Below are positions 5,524 to 6,083 of a stretch of DNA of 6,083 bases, piece by piece; the stretch's first letter is position 1; each line of letters begins with the position of its first letter. Position numbers and translations under genes: made by a program. The DNA is from Rickettsiales bacterium (GTDB lineage Bacteria; Pseudomonadota; Alphaproteobacteria; Rickettsiales; UBA3002), in contig JAJTIB010000141.1 in the NCBI GenBank assembly GCA_021300075.1, forward strand, positions 1-6,083, written 5' to 3'. The notes under the pieces are model-generated. The model worked only from the letters and a program-made list of their open reading frames with translations, was not told the DNA's origin and made no database searches.

Positions 5524-6083
5524 TCATTTAAATTTCTCCATCAGCTCATCCCATTCGCGCTTGGTGAGGCCGCTGGTCTCCTGCGTCACCTGTTCGCCCG
5601 CAAGCATGCGTTTCACCACCACAAGTCCTGTCTTCGAGATATTGGCCGCACCAAGGCGATATTCTTCAAACGCACCATAAGCAAGCGGCACCCATTTTTT
5701 CATTACCTCACACATGACATCGGCATAGGCGCGGATTTCATACTGGGCGTGAGAATCGGCCCTGAGGCGCAGAAAATGCATCAGATTATGCAGGTCAATT
5801 TTCCAGTACCACTGGGTGTAGTAATTGAGGGTGAGATTCATCCGCGCCAGTTCGCGGGCAATGCCTTGGCGGTCATTTTCACCGGCGAGCGTCTCACTCT
5901 CCTGCCCCATCAATTCCTGATAATGGCGGTACACCATTTCCGAATCACCCTTCAGAATTTCAAGCACCCGCGCCGATTCTGCGGCGCTGAGCGTGGCGGC
6001 ACCGCGCCCCTGATTGTTGATTTTGGATTGCGGGGCAAGCTGTTCGGCGGCAGGAATATAAAACTCCTTATCCATAATCGAAT
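5524..6083 (-). CDS. thyX: ThyX, FAD-dependent thymidylate synthase (5' end beyond the window)
   Basis: ThyX methylates dUMP to dTMP using methylenetetrahydrofolate, NAD(P)H and FAD, and works as a cytosolic tetramer. About 185 C-terminal residues are visible. The frame is open to the right edge, where the codons read (Y)SI before MDKEFYIPAAEQLAPQS. This matches the end of the ThyX signature (NExSxRYS), so the Met at 6075 is internal and the real start and the RHR motif lie outside the window. Visible family motifs include NNQGRGA, ARELARMNLTLNYYTQWYW, IDLHNLMHFLRLRADSHAQYE (the nucleotide-binding Asn/Arg region) and WVPLAYGAFEEY. The C-terminus GLTKREWDELMEKFK is typical. Proteins of this type are usually near 300 residues, so roughly 60% is shown. 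The TGA at 5526-5524 is followed by a strong hairpin. No damage is visible. Confidence 0.95.
   Translation of the reverse strand, partial: SIMDKEFYIPAAEQLAPQSKINNQGRGAATLSAAESARVLEILKGDSEMVYRHYQELMGQESETLAGENDRQGIARELARMNLTLNYYTQWYWKIDLHNLMHFLRLRADSHAQYEIRAYADVMCEVMKKWVPLAYGAFEEYRLGAANISKTGLVVVKRMLAGEQVTQETSGLTKREWDELMEKFK

Noticed and set aside
6073..6075. ATG at 6075 as the thyX start
   Set aside because: The frame continues upstream to the window edge with codons giving YSI, the end of the ThyX signature, so this Met is internal.

Overview
The window looks like chromosomal DNA from an alphaproteobacterium. This is inferred from protein sequence character and gene order only: an hflK-hflC-degQ operon next to serB on one side and mrp on the other, a thyX with the 'YSIMDKEFYIP' type of mid-protein sequence, and an Mrp without the usual CxxC. 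Base composition is moderately GC-rich, and almost every gene belongs to a well-known family. Both edges cut through genes: serB on the left and thyX on the right.

Layout. Bases 1-301 (+) carry the 3' end of serB (phosphoserine phosphatase), broken by a one-base frameshift in an A7 run. Three bases later, on the opposite strand, is the end of a compact operon transcribed leftward: hflK (3848-2700), hflC (2700-1765) and a periplasmic Do-type protease, degQ/htrA (1756-305). hflK and hflC overlap by one base, and hflC and degQ are 8 bases apart; all three have strong Shine-Dalgarno sequences. The 49-base gap 3849-3897 separates hflK from the divergent mrp gene (3898-4695, +), which encodes an Fe-S carrier P-loop ATPase. 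Promoter-like sequences for the two directions have overlapping -10 boxes there, and mrp has no visible Shine-Dalgarno, so its message may be leaderless or nearly so. After mrp comes a 197-base gene-free stretch (4696-4892) filled with GC-rich palindromes, then yqhA (UPF0114 inner-membrane protein, 5402-4893, -). A second palindrome-rich spacer (5403-5523) follows, then the 3' two thirds or so of thyX (FAD-dependent thymidylate synthase, from 6083 beyond the edge down to 5524, -).

How the genes relate. HflK and HflC are the SPFH-domain partners of the FtsH membrane protease. DegQ/HtrA is a periplasmic protease/chaperone, so the operon is an envelope protein quality-control unit. Mrp, ThyX and SerB are housekeeping genes (Fe-S delivery, dTMP synthesis, serine synthesis). 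YqhA has no established function that I can infer from sequence.

Most unusual points. (1) The mrp-yqhA spacer holds two inverted copies of one modular palindromic element. Each has a C5-GCTGGC-G5 palindrome, an 8-bp hairpin and a G5TG tail, and the hairpin stems differ by two compensatory base-pair changes. (2) The serB frame breaks at A AAA AAA, which is in the correct phase for -1 slippage. (3) The hflK and mrp promoters appear to overlap head-on. I found no convincing evidence of a wholly new enzyme system, CRISPR array, RNA gene or insertion sequence.
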